Of a DNA stretch of 64,000 nt, positions 26,501 to 37,263 are shown one piece after another (position 1 is the first letter of the stretch; every line of letters starts with the position of its first letter). The stretch spans positions 16,562,467 through 16,626,466 of the forward strand of contig CAIIXF020000002.1 in assembly GCA_903813345.2 (NCBI GenBank), written 5' to 3'. Below the pieces are notes generated by a model. It did no database searches. It was given only the letters and a program-made list of their open reading frames with translations, and had not been told where the DNA came from. The DNA is from Owenia fusiformis. Its lineage: Eukaryota > Annelida > Polychaeta > Sabellida > Oweniidae. A program made the translations under genes and the position numbers.

Positions 26501-29500
26501 AACATAATAATAGTATTGTAGTGTGTGTAAGACACAGTCTCAATCATATGTACCAAATGCATCCCTAAATACTTATTGACCAGTGTCTGTTATGATTGCT
26601 TCATCCGATTAATATTATAACCCTTCTGATATCATCATTATTTTTATGATGCCAGATCTGAAAATGACATTGATTGTATACATTGATCTACATGTACAGT
26701 ACATTAAAATGTCGAACCCCCCCCTGGCCAAAATTTCTTTCAAGATCATGCAGTTTTTCACCATTCTGACTAATTTTTGAGTGATTTTTGGCCATATTTG
26801 CCAAAGTGAACCCCCCCTAGAATTTTTTAGAAAAAACGAACCCCCCCTTGGAAAATTCTGGCTACGGGCCTGACTTTTCTTCAATAATTGCTCAAGAATT
26901 TATACTATTTGTTATACAAGGAGTCCGTCAGTCTAAGTTCCGGCATCTTGTTGGGACGATAGAGCACAAAAGCCTCCACATTGACAATATACGCAACATA
27001 AGCCGTAGCACACCGGGAGAAAGTGACTTCTTCCAAGTGAACACAGAGAGATGTGTTGTTCCCCTTGCTGGGAAAGGTGGCCTTCTAGCAGTATTAGAGG
27101 TACAAGTACAGTACTTGACATATTTATGTTTTGTATATACATGATATACGCTAGTATCTTCTAGAATAATCACATAATTTCTTCAAATAACAGACATGGA
27201 TCACGATCAAGCAATCACATAACTGCTTTATCAGTCACACAAGAAATAACTTCATTTTTACAAATACATGTACATATTAATATTTTGGCCTGTTAAAGGT
27301 AACAGTGGTATGAGTGCAATGGTACTTTTATTTGCTTAAAATAAATTTCATTTCACAGTTATGTTATTTGAATGTTCTTGAGTCATTTCAACGGGAGTAG
27401 GGAGAGAGGGAGTATAATCCGCAAAAAATTACTTGTGAAACATTAAAATTTTGACCTGTTAAACAATTGTTTCAGTTAAACAAGCCTGGAAGACTACCAG
27501 ATACAGGAGTACCTGTCGTAGAAAACACTAGCTCAGTGTCTGATTTTGTGTTGAATCCTTTTGATAACACAGAGCTTGCCGTCGGCTGTGAGGACGCAAA
27601 GATTAGAATTTGGTGGCTGCCCGAGGAAGGGGTGACGGAGACGCTAACCGAACCTGATCAAATTCTATCAGGCCACACTGAGAAAGTTTACTGTATTAGG
27701 TAAGAATTATAATTGTGAATTGATTTTATAAAGAAATATACGTTAAGTAGCCCATTTCTATTACATTTGCAATATTATCAAATCAGTAGATCTCAGGATC
27801 AGCATGTACTCAACTTTTCATTTCTGTACAATTTACGTGAGTTCACAAAGTTTGTGTACCATGGCATATTCAACTGCACCTTCTTCTCAACTTTCCAATA
27901 GGCTGAAATGTTGTACCTGAATACAGTTAGTTTTGATTCTATCTGATGCATTCTCCGAAATTCTGTAACAGCTTTTCTTGCTTCTGGTATATTCCAGTCA
28001 TCGATTATGATATATCCACCAATTGGTACCAAATCATAAAGGTTGTAAAATGTGTCTGTTAAACTCTCATACATATCTCCATCCATTCTGAGCACCGAAA
28101 TATGCTTGATTTTGTTCCTTATACAGGGTAGGGAGTACACAAACCAACCTTTAACAAAATGTACTGTGTCATCTAACAGAGAAAATCTTCTAAAATTCTG
28201 TTTAACTATATCCTCTGAGATTTTGATCCACTTTAGGCTGGAAAAATAATCATTGTCTTTTTTGTTTGTGGATTTTGGTAAACCTTGAAATGAATCACAC
28301 AGCCAGACTTTTCTGTCATGTGATTGGTTGTAGCTATTGATGACAGCCTTTGCGAATATGCTACCTCCGCCCCTCCATACACCCGCCTCGAGAAAATCTC
28401 CAGGAATATCATTGGAGATAACATTTTCCAAAAGTTCCTGGATATTTCTCAATCCAGAGATTCCTATTAGAGAAAGTCGTTCCGTCCAGGCATTGTCCAA
28501 TTTACGAGGGTTTGATTCCTGTAGTTCTTTTGCACTGAGGCAGTTCATACCAGTTATTACAGTCTTCATAAGATCAAGGTACTTCTCACGTAACATCTTC
28601 AGTTGTGTGGTAGTTGTGTCCTCATTGTGCTGGTTGATGGCTTTAACTAAATCAACAGTGCCATAAGGGCTGTTGACCGAAACATAAATTGGGTTGTTGG
28701 TCATTGCTATTGGGCTTGGGGTCACCAGAGGCAACTTGCTTTTCTCTTTATATACATGCACAGCTGATAGCAGCATTAGACATACAACTGATGTGCAAGC
28801 AAGTAAAGTATAACCCTGAAAAATAAATCATTAAAAAGTGTTAGTACAGTAATACATAAATGCGATATACCTGCAATTGAGATATTGGGAAAAAGGGGAC
28901 ACATTATAAATAATTATATAAATCAATCAATATGTTACAGTCGAGAGTATAGTATCTCCAAAATGATAAAAAAGTATTTCCGGATTAAAGCATGATTACT
29001 GCCTCTTCAGTAATGTCCTGTTTAGGAGTAACAGTCTTGAATAGTTAGACCCTTCACAACCAATACAACATTTTGTTAATATATGTGTTAACCACTTCAC
29101 TAGAGTCACTCCTGTAATCTGTCATTTGATATCTTACCCTCTGACTAGAAAGCGTTCATTACTTGTTATTTTTGTCACTTACCATATTCGAATTGTTCTT
29201 CATGTATATGGTAGATGTTCATATGTAGTGAAACCTTATTTTGTATCATGTTCCTTCAATTCTAGTTGAAAGCCCATGTTTGTATGAACTGTAACCTGTA
29301 CGCATTAACTAAGTTGTAGTTTAAAAGTAATGATCAATCATTCAGTTTGATCACTTATATAGAATTATTTTAATGAAGTATCGGGAATCTTTTATATCCC
29401 AATATATCCTAAGATAAATCCTAGTTACATAGTCATTAGTGTTGACAAGTTGATATTAGAAATCCTAATACAAATAAATGCCAACTTTTAATAAACAGTA

Positions 29501-32500
29501 TGTTATACATGATGGTTAAAAAGTACTATCAATCAATCATTTTCGAAATTATTATTTTTATTTGATACTTATGTGGTATCATTTAATATTTATTTGTGCC
29601 ACCTCCAGAAGTTTTTTTGTGGATGGTGTTTGGTAGTTTGCATATGGCTGTTTGGCATTCAGCGTCTGTGGCAAATGGCAGTGTTGTTATTGATTGTAAC
29701 GAGTTTTTTAATTCACCAAGTCCAATACAATGAGCTAAGGAATTGATACTACACACATCAACATTATACATTATATCGTATAATAACTATCAATGAAAAA
29801 TTGAAATTTTAATGTTAAAAAATGATGTTAAATGGTAGGCGCTTTCTTTAATTGGGAGAAATGACATGTTCACAAAACTCTTTATTGATTAAAATGGTGC
29901 CATTTCTATTATTAGTTCGTATACTATTTCAGATACCACCCTCTGGCCAAGTATTTGTTAGCCTCAGCATCATATGATATGACAGTACGACTCTGGGATA
30001 CAGCAGAACTGGAAGAAATGATTCAACTAACAGGGCACACAGATTCAGTAAGTAGTGTATACCATCAGTGAATACTTTTGTTATTTCACTTACCATATTT
30101 TCTTTTGCCATTACAAAAACACAAAATAAATTCATCCCACTGTATTAGTGTATATGACCAAGCTGAATTGAAATATTTTCAATAGTGGCATGTTTAATGC
30201 TCACATGCAAATGCTATGTGTATGTACATGTAAATTATCTGCATAATTATTTTTGATGTACATTACATTTGTAGATATTTTGCTTGTCATGGAGTACATC
30301 TGGAGATAAGCTAGCAACAGCATGTAAAGATGGAAAGTTGAGGATTTATCAGCCCAGGACCTCTACAGAACCTATACAGGTAAAATGTGATGGTTGTCTC
30401 ATTTTGAGTGGAAGATACAAGAAGATAAAACCAACAAAATTATATAAGTATGTTATTACTATACATCAATTTGTCAGTCATCCCTTTGAAAATGGTGGGG
30501 ATTTTTCATTTGAAATCTAAATTTTCTATTTCCCACCAAAGTAAGAACTTCCAACCCATTTCAACACTGTAATATATTACAGCTGATGTCAAAAGAGATT
30601 AAGTAATATAATATGATATACCATACATGTATACACATATACATGTACATGTATACAGGGTGACCCAAAAAACAGAACCCTCTAAATCTGTAATAATTTA
30701 TCAATATATAGATTATCTTATTATTATTTTTTAGGAAGGCCCTGGGCCAGAGGGAAGCAGAGGAGCAAGGATTACTTGGGCATGTAATGATCAATTAATA
30801 ATTGTCTCAGGGTTTAGCAAGTAAGTATGAATATTCATTTTTCATGTCATTGTGTATAAAGCTGGCTTACATTTAATTCATTCCACTTTCCCCAATTTTT
30901 ATTGTTATAGTCTTCAACTTTTTTGTGGATGGTGTTCGGAGTTTGGTGTTTGGCAGTCGGAGTTCTGTGTTTGGCATTCAGCGGTTGGTGTCTGTAACAA
31001 ATGGCAGGTGGTGACATTTTGCATGTTTACGCTTTGTATTCGATTTTCTTCCAGATCAAGTAATCGCCAGCTCCAAGTATATAGATCAGATAATATAAGT
31101 GTTTGTATTTCAACCATAGAGACAGACCTCAGTCCTTCTATACAAATACCACACTATGATGAAGATAGCTCCACATTGTTTCTTACTGGCAGGGTATGAC
31201 ATGTTTAGAATAAAAAATAGTAGAACATGAAATCTCGAAAAACAGACTTAAAGTTAGCAATTTACAGAAATACTAGAAGATCATACATTTCATTCAGATT
31301 TTAGACATTATTGTTAATTTAATTTATTTATTCATAATTATTAATATCTAAACTACAATGTCCAATAAACAGTCAACACATAATGTGCATATTCCTGCAC
31401 TACATATTATACATGAAATTAACAGATGACTATGAACAGATATTTTAAATGCTAGTTAAGAATGTTTATCTTTTTGTATTGCAGGGTGATAATACAGTGG
31501 TAACTTATGAAGTGTCCCTAGAGGAACCATACATTTTCCCATTATCTCCATACAAATGTACAGATCTCCACCAAGCTGTATCATTCCTGCCAAAAAGTCA
31601 ATGCAATGTGAAAGATGTTGAGTTTGCCAAAGGCTACAGGCTTACAACCACCTCAATACAGCCTCTGTCTTTCACAGTTCCCAGAGTTAAGGTATGATAT
31701 TAACCTCTTGACTACCTGGATTGACGAGATTTTTCGTCATCTCAGAAATGACCTTGAACCCATAGTGACGAGAAAATCCGTCACAAAATTTGTCACTAAA
31801 ACTGCTCTTATTTGAACAATTTTCGACTAATTTACACAAAAATTGTTTCAAAATGTGTAGAAATGATCTCTGCCAACTAATTTTACTAAGTTGAGCATCT
31901 TAAATTGTATATGTATATAGAAAAATATCAAAAGGTGGCAAAAATGAAAAATTGTCTGGTTTCAACCGATTTTAGAGCCTGGGATTCAAGAGGTTAAAGG
32001 GAGAGTGTAAGTAGAAAATAGAGTTAAGTCAGTGACATCTGACCTTGGGCATCTTGAATGTTACCTTCTTTGGATCCAGGTGATATTACCCTCTTAAATC
32101 ACATTCAAACCCATCATAACTATCTTTACTATGTAATAATTAACTAATAACTCTTCAAACTTATCAATCAGGTGAACATATTCATTATATCATTCCAGAA
32201 AGAATATTTCCAAGATGACCTATTCCCAGATACAAGGATGAGTTGGGAGCCTGCCCTTAGTGCAAGTGAATGGTTCCAGGGTATTGATAGAAAACAACCA
32301 CTTGTATCTCTTGCCCCTGATGATATGAAACCATGTAAGTGTATAATTTTCACTTTGTACTGTAACATTACTAACATGCCTGGAAGAGAATGGGTTCTCT
32401 CTCCTTGGTTTGGGTTCATGGGAAAAAAACTTCTAAGAATTTCTAAAGGTTTGAACACAGCTTCTGAAATAATGACTGAGCACATCAAGTAGTTTTACGT

Positions 32501-35376
32501 CTACACATTTGCCTTTCCTGTATCTGAAAACAGTCAACTTTGTAAATGAATGATCATTTTCTCAGTCCCTGAACCTTTATGCATAATGAAGACTTTTTTC
32601 AAAAAGATGTAACTGAATTTTTTATTGTAACCTCGAATTGTTATACTGTTGACTGCTCCTTACTCTATTCATTGCTAATTACACTCTTCCTTGCACTTTA
32701 AACATGACAGCAGGTTAAGTTGTTCACATTTTGATTCCAGTGAGCCAGGCACCAGTTGAGGCTCCCAAAGTGAAGAAATATGAAAGTTATAATAAGGAAG
32801 TATACAAGACAGATGAACAAAAGAAAGAAGAGGTAAGGAAAGTTGTATTGTAACCTTTAGACACCCAAGTTGTTAATGCTATATCTTACTGGCTCTTCTG
32901 TTTCAAGCACAATTAATGTGTCTAATTTTTATGTCACCACCACAAGTATTGTTATCATCTTTTTGTGGGCAGTTTTTGGCATTTGGCATTCAGCATCTGT
33001 AACAATTGACTTGTGGTGACATTTTGCTCCTGTTTGACCTGATTACAAAGTCCCTTGTCTGAATGAAATATAAATGCTGAATAAAAAAAACACCAAAAAC
33101 TTGTTGTTTTAGAAAATAAACAAAAGGGGGTTTGTCAAACGATAACTTTGACAAAAAGCAAAGAATGAAGGAAGACATGTATTACAATTTGAAACTTCAA
33201 AATGCTAATCCTACTGAAAGTTAAGAGTTGCCATTTGATTTATTGGTTTTACATGGTTTACAATTGTTAAGCCTCTGAGTATATATCATTCTTTAACATA
33301 ACAATTCCATCTAATATTTCACTATTATCCACTTTCTTCTCAACGCAATAAACATCTACATCTGCTGGAGTGTGGTACAATACAGTATCTGTAGTATTGT
33401 GTGCTACATCATCTTTAGCTTCGACTCCAGTGTTATATGTAGCAGCTCCTGTTTGCATATTTGCATAAACCAAGCTAGAATCTAGCAGTGATTTATCATT
33501 GTTATCCTTTGGTTCAGTCTTTAGTTGTTTTGGTGTGACCATTGCTCCCTGTTGATCCATTTCTACCTTGTCTGTGCCAGTTAGATGGTGGTTTGCTGCT
33601 TTGGAGGAGTATCTGTTTTGCTTATGGTATGAACAGATCTGCAAAATTATCAAAGTGATGGAGAGAGTCATGAAAAGAATTATTCCAATCGTGAGTCCAA
33701 TAGTTAATGTAGTTGAGCATGAAACAGTGGAGGTTGCATGTGTCGCATGATCTTTAGTGGTATTGTGGACAGTTGAATGGGTAGCAGCTGCTACTGTTGG
33801 AGCCTCTTCCTGGTCTTTGTCACATGACTCTATCTCACAGATGTATGGCAACTTGGAGCAGCATGACTCATACTGGATAGTTAAGGTGGCTGCATCTGTG
33901 TTCACAATAGCAGGACATCTTCCACATGTAAAGTCAGTTGGGCAACTATTGCGTGATACAAGAAGATCAAAACTTATGGCAGGATAGTCATTCCAATATT
34001 GAGGATATAACCGTATAAACTGTGCATCAAAAGGTTTTGTAAAGTTCCTGTAAACTCGTGAAATTTTGTCAGTATTCGCAGACAATTCTTTTTGTTCATT
34101 ATCCTGAAGGGTGCGAAAGTTATCACCATCTTTTCTGTAAAGAAGTTTGTAAACTGTTGTCCACCAATCTCTGTTCTCCTTTCCTTTTGTAACAATTCCA
34201 TGAATACACATTGTTTTCCCTAGGTCAACCTGAACCCAAAAGGGACCTTCTGTTTGATAAGAAACCCAGGCATTTTCACTATCAATTTTAGCCAAATCTG
34301 AGTCTGACCAAGACCAAGAAGAAGATGCTGAGAATTGATCATCTGAGATGTCCTTTATAATAAAGTAAGGTATCCCCACATCTGATGGATTGAATGTTTC
34401 TCTAATATCAGGAGTATATCCTATCCATACCTTATCTAATGAGTATTGTTTTATAGTATCACTAGCCATCTCTTTAGATCGATTGTCTATTACGTTAATA
34501 ATTGTTCCATTGGTCCTGGCGCACTCCAATGCGGCCTCAGACCATGTCATATTCTCCAGGTTTACAGCAAGGGTGTCCCTCACCAAGTTATATCCAACTG
34601 GACAGAACAGACCTTCTGTGTGTATCATAGAAGCCATTGTTATTAATATCACTCTTACTATCACTCTTACTATAAGATCCATCATGAATGTCCCCTCTCC
34701 CCCTGTATTAAGCAGCCAACTAGTGGTGTATGTTCAGAGTTGTTTTGTTATTTTAATCAAGGGGACACAAGGAAAGTTTCCCGATCATTTGCTTAACAAA
34801 TGTCTTATTGAGCTTACTCATCATATTTTTACTTCCTTAATTGTGTTGAATGAGAACAATTTTCCTGATAACTTAATTAGCATGTACTCACTGGAATAAT
34901 CATATTTTAGGTCCTTTCAAATTTTGAAATAATTTTTTGATCCAGGAATTTCTTGCATTTCCAGGCACAATATGTAATGGTTAATAAAGATTCAGCCAAA
35001 ACTGGGTCACATGTTATGAAAGATCAGTTATTTGTTCACTAGGTTTCTCAAAATAAGCTCATAAAATCAGAAAAATCAGAAATCAGTATTCACCACTATC
35101 AGGAATTTTAGGGTAGTTAATTTTGTTCAATGTAGGCCAGATTATAATTGTGGCAGAACTTTTGTTTATATCAATATTTTTTGTTTAGTCATAGGTGGTA
35201 AGCACACTCCAGGCTTCATGGAATATTACTTATGAAAGACTCATCAACAGAATGAAATATTTGTTTTTTTGTTGTTCCAGTTACTTGCTGCAATGACTAA
35301 CAAACTTGGAACACACGATGAGCCCTTACCTCAAGATCTCACAGAGGGGGTGGACGATGATGAATGGGATGACTAA
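20595..35376 (+). CDS. CORO7: Coronin-7 (Pod-1), two tandem beta-propellers; 5' end not found
   Basis: Nineteen exons join in phase and give 855 residues to the stop: 20595-20665, 22561-22738, 23187-23311, 23562-23648, 23953-24035, 24285-24339, 24726-24783, 25623-25765, 25933-26323, 26921-27099, 27476-27699, 29933-30047, 30275-30379, 30735-30820, 31055-31193, 31485-31691, 32199-32334, 32741-32832, 35281-35376. All have GT/AG borders. Both propellers show coronin/WD hallmarks (ATGSQDCTVKIW; ASYDMTVRLWD; TACKDGKLRIY) and each ends with a coronin signature (FHEDLFPET; YFQDDLFPDT). A Ser/Thr/Gln-rich linker follows the first (exon 25933-26323). The tail ends in an acidic DDDEWDD. This is the layout of human CORO7 (about 925 residues), which lacks the coiled coil of short coronins and works in Golgi trafficking and F-actin control. 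About 75 N-terminal codons must lie upstream. Two antisense genes lie inside its introns. Confidence 0.96.
20960..21230. repeat. Dispersed repeat shared with 5520-5815
   Basis: Same ordered phrases as at 5520-5815: TATGTCCAGTAAAAGAAAATAT, ACAAGAAAAGAT, TTTTGTGATTTTAT, GTCTATG, AACTAGAAATCACATTTTC, CAAAGTTGA, GTAAATCAAGATTA. Same orientation, no coding capacity. Lies in a CORO7 intron. Confidence 0.75.
21776..22324. mobile_element. Tc1/mariner-type MITE with ~190-bp terminal inverted repeats
   Basis: Flanked by TA on both sides, beginning CAGGGTGAACATTAAAT and ending ATGATCACCCTG. The first ~190 bp pair with the last ~190 bp: AAGATCAAAAGTGCTCTAAT, ACACAAGGTAAATT, TATGGTAACCATGGCAACCC and GGGTACCCAGAGCA all recur inverted. 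The core is short and AT-rich with no transposase. Sits in the CORO7 intron before exon 22561-22738. Confidence 0.92.
25035..25622 (+). repeat. Five tandem copies of a CORO7 splice acceptor plus partial exon
   Basis: Exon starts after ATATTTCAG occur at 25055, 25175, 25283, 25391 and 25511, ahead of the true exon start at 25623. Spacing is 120, 108, 108, 120 and 112 bp. Each copy holds the end of the intron, the AG acceptor and about 75 bases of exon (GATCATGTGATACTGTTGAA...CTGGATGTGATGATAT), then a short AT linker. Only the last copy runs on into the rest of the exon (TGTGAAGTGAACAG...). Copies 1 and 4 read in frame through the linker into copies 2 and 5. Copy 2 then stops at TGA. Copy 5 has a 4-base shift (GTAGCAACATG) before its stop. 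Confidence 0.95.
26713..26872. mobile_element. MITE of the CAGGCCCGTAGCC family, left end lost
   Basis: Matches the 38231-38435 copy from CGAACCCCCCCCTGGCCAAA to the right end GGCTACGGGCCTG. The left terminal repeat is missing. It ends only 48 bp before the exon at 26921, so it lies beside the branch-point region of that CORO7 intron. Confidence 0.88.
27799..29203 (-). CDS. TylF/macrocin-type O-methyltransferase with N-terminal membrane anchor
   Basis: Two exons, 29203..29183 (7 codons, MKNNSNM, then GTAAGT) and 28815..27799 (after TTTTTCAG), join in phase 0 to give 345 residues. An in-frame TGA lies just upstream of the ATG. Residues about 8-27 (GYTLLACTSVVCLMLLSAVH) form a signal-anchor, predicting a type II, lumenal enzyme. 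Residues about 146-160 (GDFLEAGVWRGGG) are the SAM-binding motif I of the TylF family. DSFQGLPKS and later LRMDGDMYESLTDTFYNLY...GGYIIIDDW (about 250-281) are the other family signatures, with the acidic DD pair that binds metal in relatives. Known members methylate sugar hydroxyls in bacterial macrolides; the animal substrate is unknown. The whole gene lies antisense in the CORO7 intron 27700-29932. Confidence 0.92.
29608..29705. repeat. Short dispersed repeat, copy 1 of 3
   Basis: Contains TTTTTTGTGGATGGTGTTTGG, TTTGGCATTCAGCGTCTGT and AAATGGCAG, shared with 30912-31020 and 32937-33030, all in CORO7 introns. Confidence 0.75.
30656..30734. mobile_element. Mariner-like terminal sequence next to a CORO7 exon
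   Basis: TA followed by CAGGGTGACCCAAAAAACAG is a typical mariner-family terminal repeat. No opposite end was found before the exon that begins at 30735, so this is a one-sided remnant that now supplies the 3' end of the intron. Confidence 0.5.
30912..31020. repeat. Short dispersed repeat, copy 2 of 3
   Basis: TTTTTTGTGGATGGTGTTCGG, TTTGGCATTCAGCG, TCTGTAACAAATGGCAG and GTGGTGACATTTTGC recur in the copies at 29608 and 32937. Confidence 0.75.
32932..33030. repeat. Short dispersed repeat, copy 3 of 3, with inverted ends
   Basis: Begins GTCACCACCACAAG and ends with CTTGTGGTGAC, followed by ATTTTGCTCC. The body shares TTTTTGTGGGCAG and TTTGGCATTCAGCATCTGTAAC with the other two copies. The inverted ends suggest a ~90-bp non-autonomous element. 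Confidence 0.75.
33267..34685 (-). CDS. Single-pass receptor: C-type lectin-like fold with inserted discoidin (F5/8C) domain
   Basis: Intronless, 472 residues. Residues 1-24 are a signal peptide. About 28-100 look like the first half of a C-type lectin-like domain (CPVGYNLV, WSEAALECARTNG, VWIGY). About 120-262 look like an F5/8 type C (discoidin) domain (WSWSDSDLAKIDSENAWV, FWVQVDLGKTMCIHGIVTKG, FIRLYPQYWNDYPAISFDLL). About 268-295 look like the closing half of the lectin fold (CGRCPAIV... CCSKLPYICE). A Thr/His-rich stalk leads to a transmembrane helix (about 335-362) and a ~110-residue cytoplasmic tail with tyrosine motifs YANM (YxxM), DVYCVE and DIYSEA. It probably acts as a surface recognition receptor; ligand unknown. 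It lies antisense in the last CORO7 intron. No intron and a doubled ATG start (34685, 34682). Confidence 0.88.
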   Translation of the reverse strand: MMDLIVRVIVRVILITMASMIHTEGLFCPVGYNLVRDTLAVNLENMTWSEAALECARTNGTIINVIDNRSKEMASDTIKQYSLDKVWIGYTPDIRETFNPSDVGIPYFIIKDISDDQFSASSSWSWSDSDLAKIDSENAWVSYQTEGPFWVQVDLGKTMCIHGIVTKGKENRDWWTTVYKLLYRKDGDNFRTLQDNEQKELSANTDKISRVYRNFTKPFDAQFIRLYPQYWNDYPAISFDLLVSRNSCPTDFTCGRCPAIVNTDAATLTIQYESCCSKLPYICEIESCDKDQEEAPTVAAATHSTVHNTTKDHATHATSTVSCSTTLTIGLTIGIILFMTLSITLIILQICSYHKQNRYSSKAANHHLTGTDKVEMDQQGAMVTPKQLKTEPKDNNDKSLLDSSLVYANMQTGAATYNTGVEAKDDVAHNTTDTVLYHTPADVDVYCVEKKVDNSEILDGIVMLKNDIYSEA

Positions 35377-36301
35377 ACAATGGGATGTCTAAACAATGGG
35401 ATGACTAATCAGTGGGATGACTAAATAATGGGATATAACAGAACAATACAATCACTAGTTTTATGCAGAGGAGAATTACAATATATGTGGAATTCTGATG
35501 GCACATGGAATCACGTCCATATAACCATGGGAACAGGAAAATGTAATCTACTAATACTGTGATCACTTTCTTAATGTTTATCATTCAGTTGTTTTCTAAA
35601 TTTTCCTATTCAATAATGAGATTATCATACTAGTAGTTGATTTAATCAGGGGGTCATTAACAAAAACTTCGTAAGTTACGAATGCTTCTATTATTGGATC
35701 CAAGATGACTGAATGATAGTCTCAGTTAGTGGATCACATAAGGATGACTAGCTTAATTAAACCTGAATATATTATAATTGATAAATAATGGTATTATGAA
35801 GTCATTGAATAACAATATAATGGGATGGCTGAACCAAAAAGCTGTTTCTTCAATCTGGTCACACAGAATTTGGAGATATATACTGTCTTACAATGGAATA
35901 CATATTTTCAGATGAATAAATTGTGAAACATTGGACGTTCAGTTGGATAAATAATAATTTGATGACTTAAAAACAATTGAAGAATGTGTTAGTCTTTTAT
36001 TTTCTGTATCTTCTCTGTTTCATTTTAAGTAACAAAAGTCCATAATTTCTTTTTTATATTTTTTCTGTATTTCTAAAAACTTGTCAGATTACAACTACAT
36101 GATTTCTATGTTCTTTTCTCTCTTATACAACTAAAACTAATGAATTCATCAGTCTCAGAGAGCAGAAAACTGGTGCAAGTTTTGGTGAGGCAAAATCATT
36201 CAGTTTTCTGTTCTGAGACCGAAGATTCTTCATCGGTATATGTACATAGTTGTTTAGTTGTGTGTTCATTATTTTCTTCGACAGAATATTATTCTTTCAT
36301 A
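35377..36301 (+). other. CORO7 3' untranslated region and flank
   Basis: Immediately after the stop are three or four diverged copies of TGGGATGACTAA, which repeat the last codons (GGGATGACTAA) of the gene. The rest is AT-rich and without a gene. The poly(A) site was not pinned down. Confidence 0.5.
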
Positions 36302-36387
36302 CAGTAAAGCTTGCCTTATCTTAACGCCTCTTAGACAAGCAAAAGGTATTTGGACTAAGGAGACGTTCTAATGCTCAGACTTTACTG
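36302..36387. mobile_element. 86-bp palindromic MITE
   Basis: Flanked by TA, starts CAGTAAAGCTTGCCTTATC and ends GACTTTACTG. The two halves are imperfect inverses (AACGCCTCTTAG pairs with CTAAGGAGACGTT). Tc1/mariner-like target and ends, no coding capacity. Confidence 0.7.
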
Positions 36388-37263
36388 TATATTGTTTACA
36401 GTACTTTCTATTTTAGACTGGCAATATCATTTAATTGATGCCAAAAGAAGTCACAAAAGAAACGACCAGAATTGTGATAATAGTTTTGTTTACATTATGT
36501 CTGTGCTTATGATTTATGATATGAACATTCATGCCTAAATGATGAACATATTAAAAGTTGCTCAAGTTCTCTTTTCCTTACAATATACAAATATACCGTA
36601 TTCGCCATACTGAGCCAATTTGAGAACTGAACAACATTACCTTATTCATTATGACAAATGAAACACCGATTCCTCAACCTATAACATGATAACAAATTAG
36701 AAAATAGGAAAGTAAAACATTACATGTAAAGTGTTGTTTCTTTCAAGTCAATCAAAAACAGTGCTATTTCAGTGTGGACATTGCTACAGTAGCACAGAAA
36801 ATACATTCAGTACAAACCAGGAACAATGGTCGTTAATGAAACAATCATATATTTAGAAAAAGCTATTATGTATGGAATATATTTATAATTTTATTGCATG
36901 ATATACAGCTTTGTTTTGTCGATTCTTCCACCCTAAAATGCCAACTGTTTTACAGTTCAATTTGTCTCGATGTAAAATGGCTTCCCAATCTTGGTCAAAA
37001 TTACAGTCGCAAATGTTTTCGAGAAATTGGCAATTTTTGGGTCAAAAGTTCCACTTTGTCCTTTATATAGTTTTTAAAACTAATCTAGCTAATTATGAAT
37101 ATGAGATATCTAGTAGCCTTTTTTGAATCATAAATATACGAAGGTTCTGAAATTGGACGGTTGACCTGTTATAATATTTTAAATTTGATGGCATCTCCCT
37201 CTAACAAGTCAAGGTCAAAATCGTGGTCAATAAAATTCATTATTTTTATGATTCTGGTATCAA
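36388..37263. other. Non-coding stretch
   Basis: AT-rich intergenic sequence with no recognised gene or repeat of note. The left part probably still belongs to the CORO7 3' flank. Confidence 0.4.
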
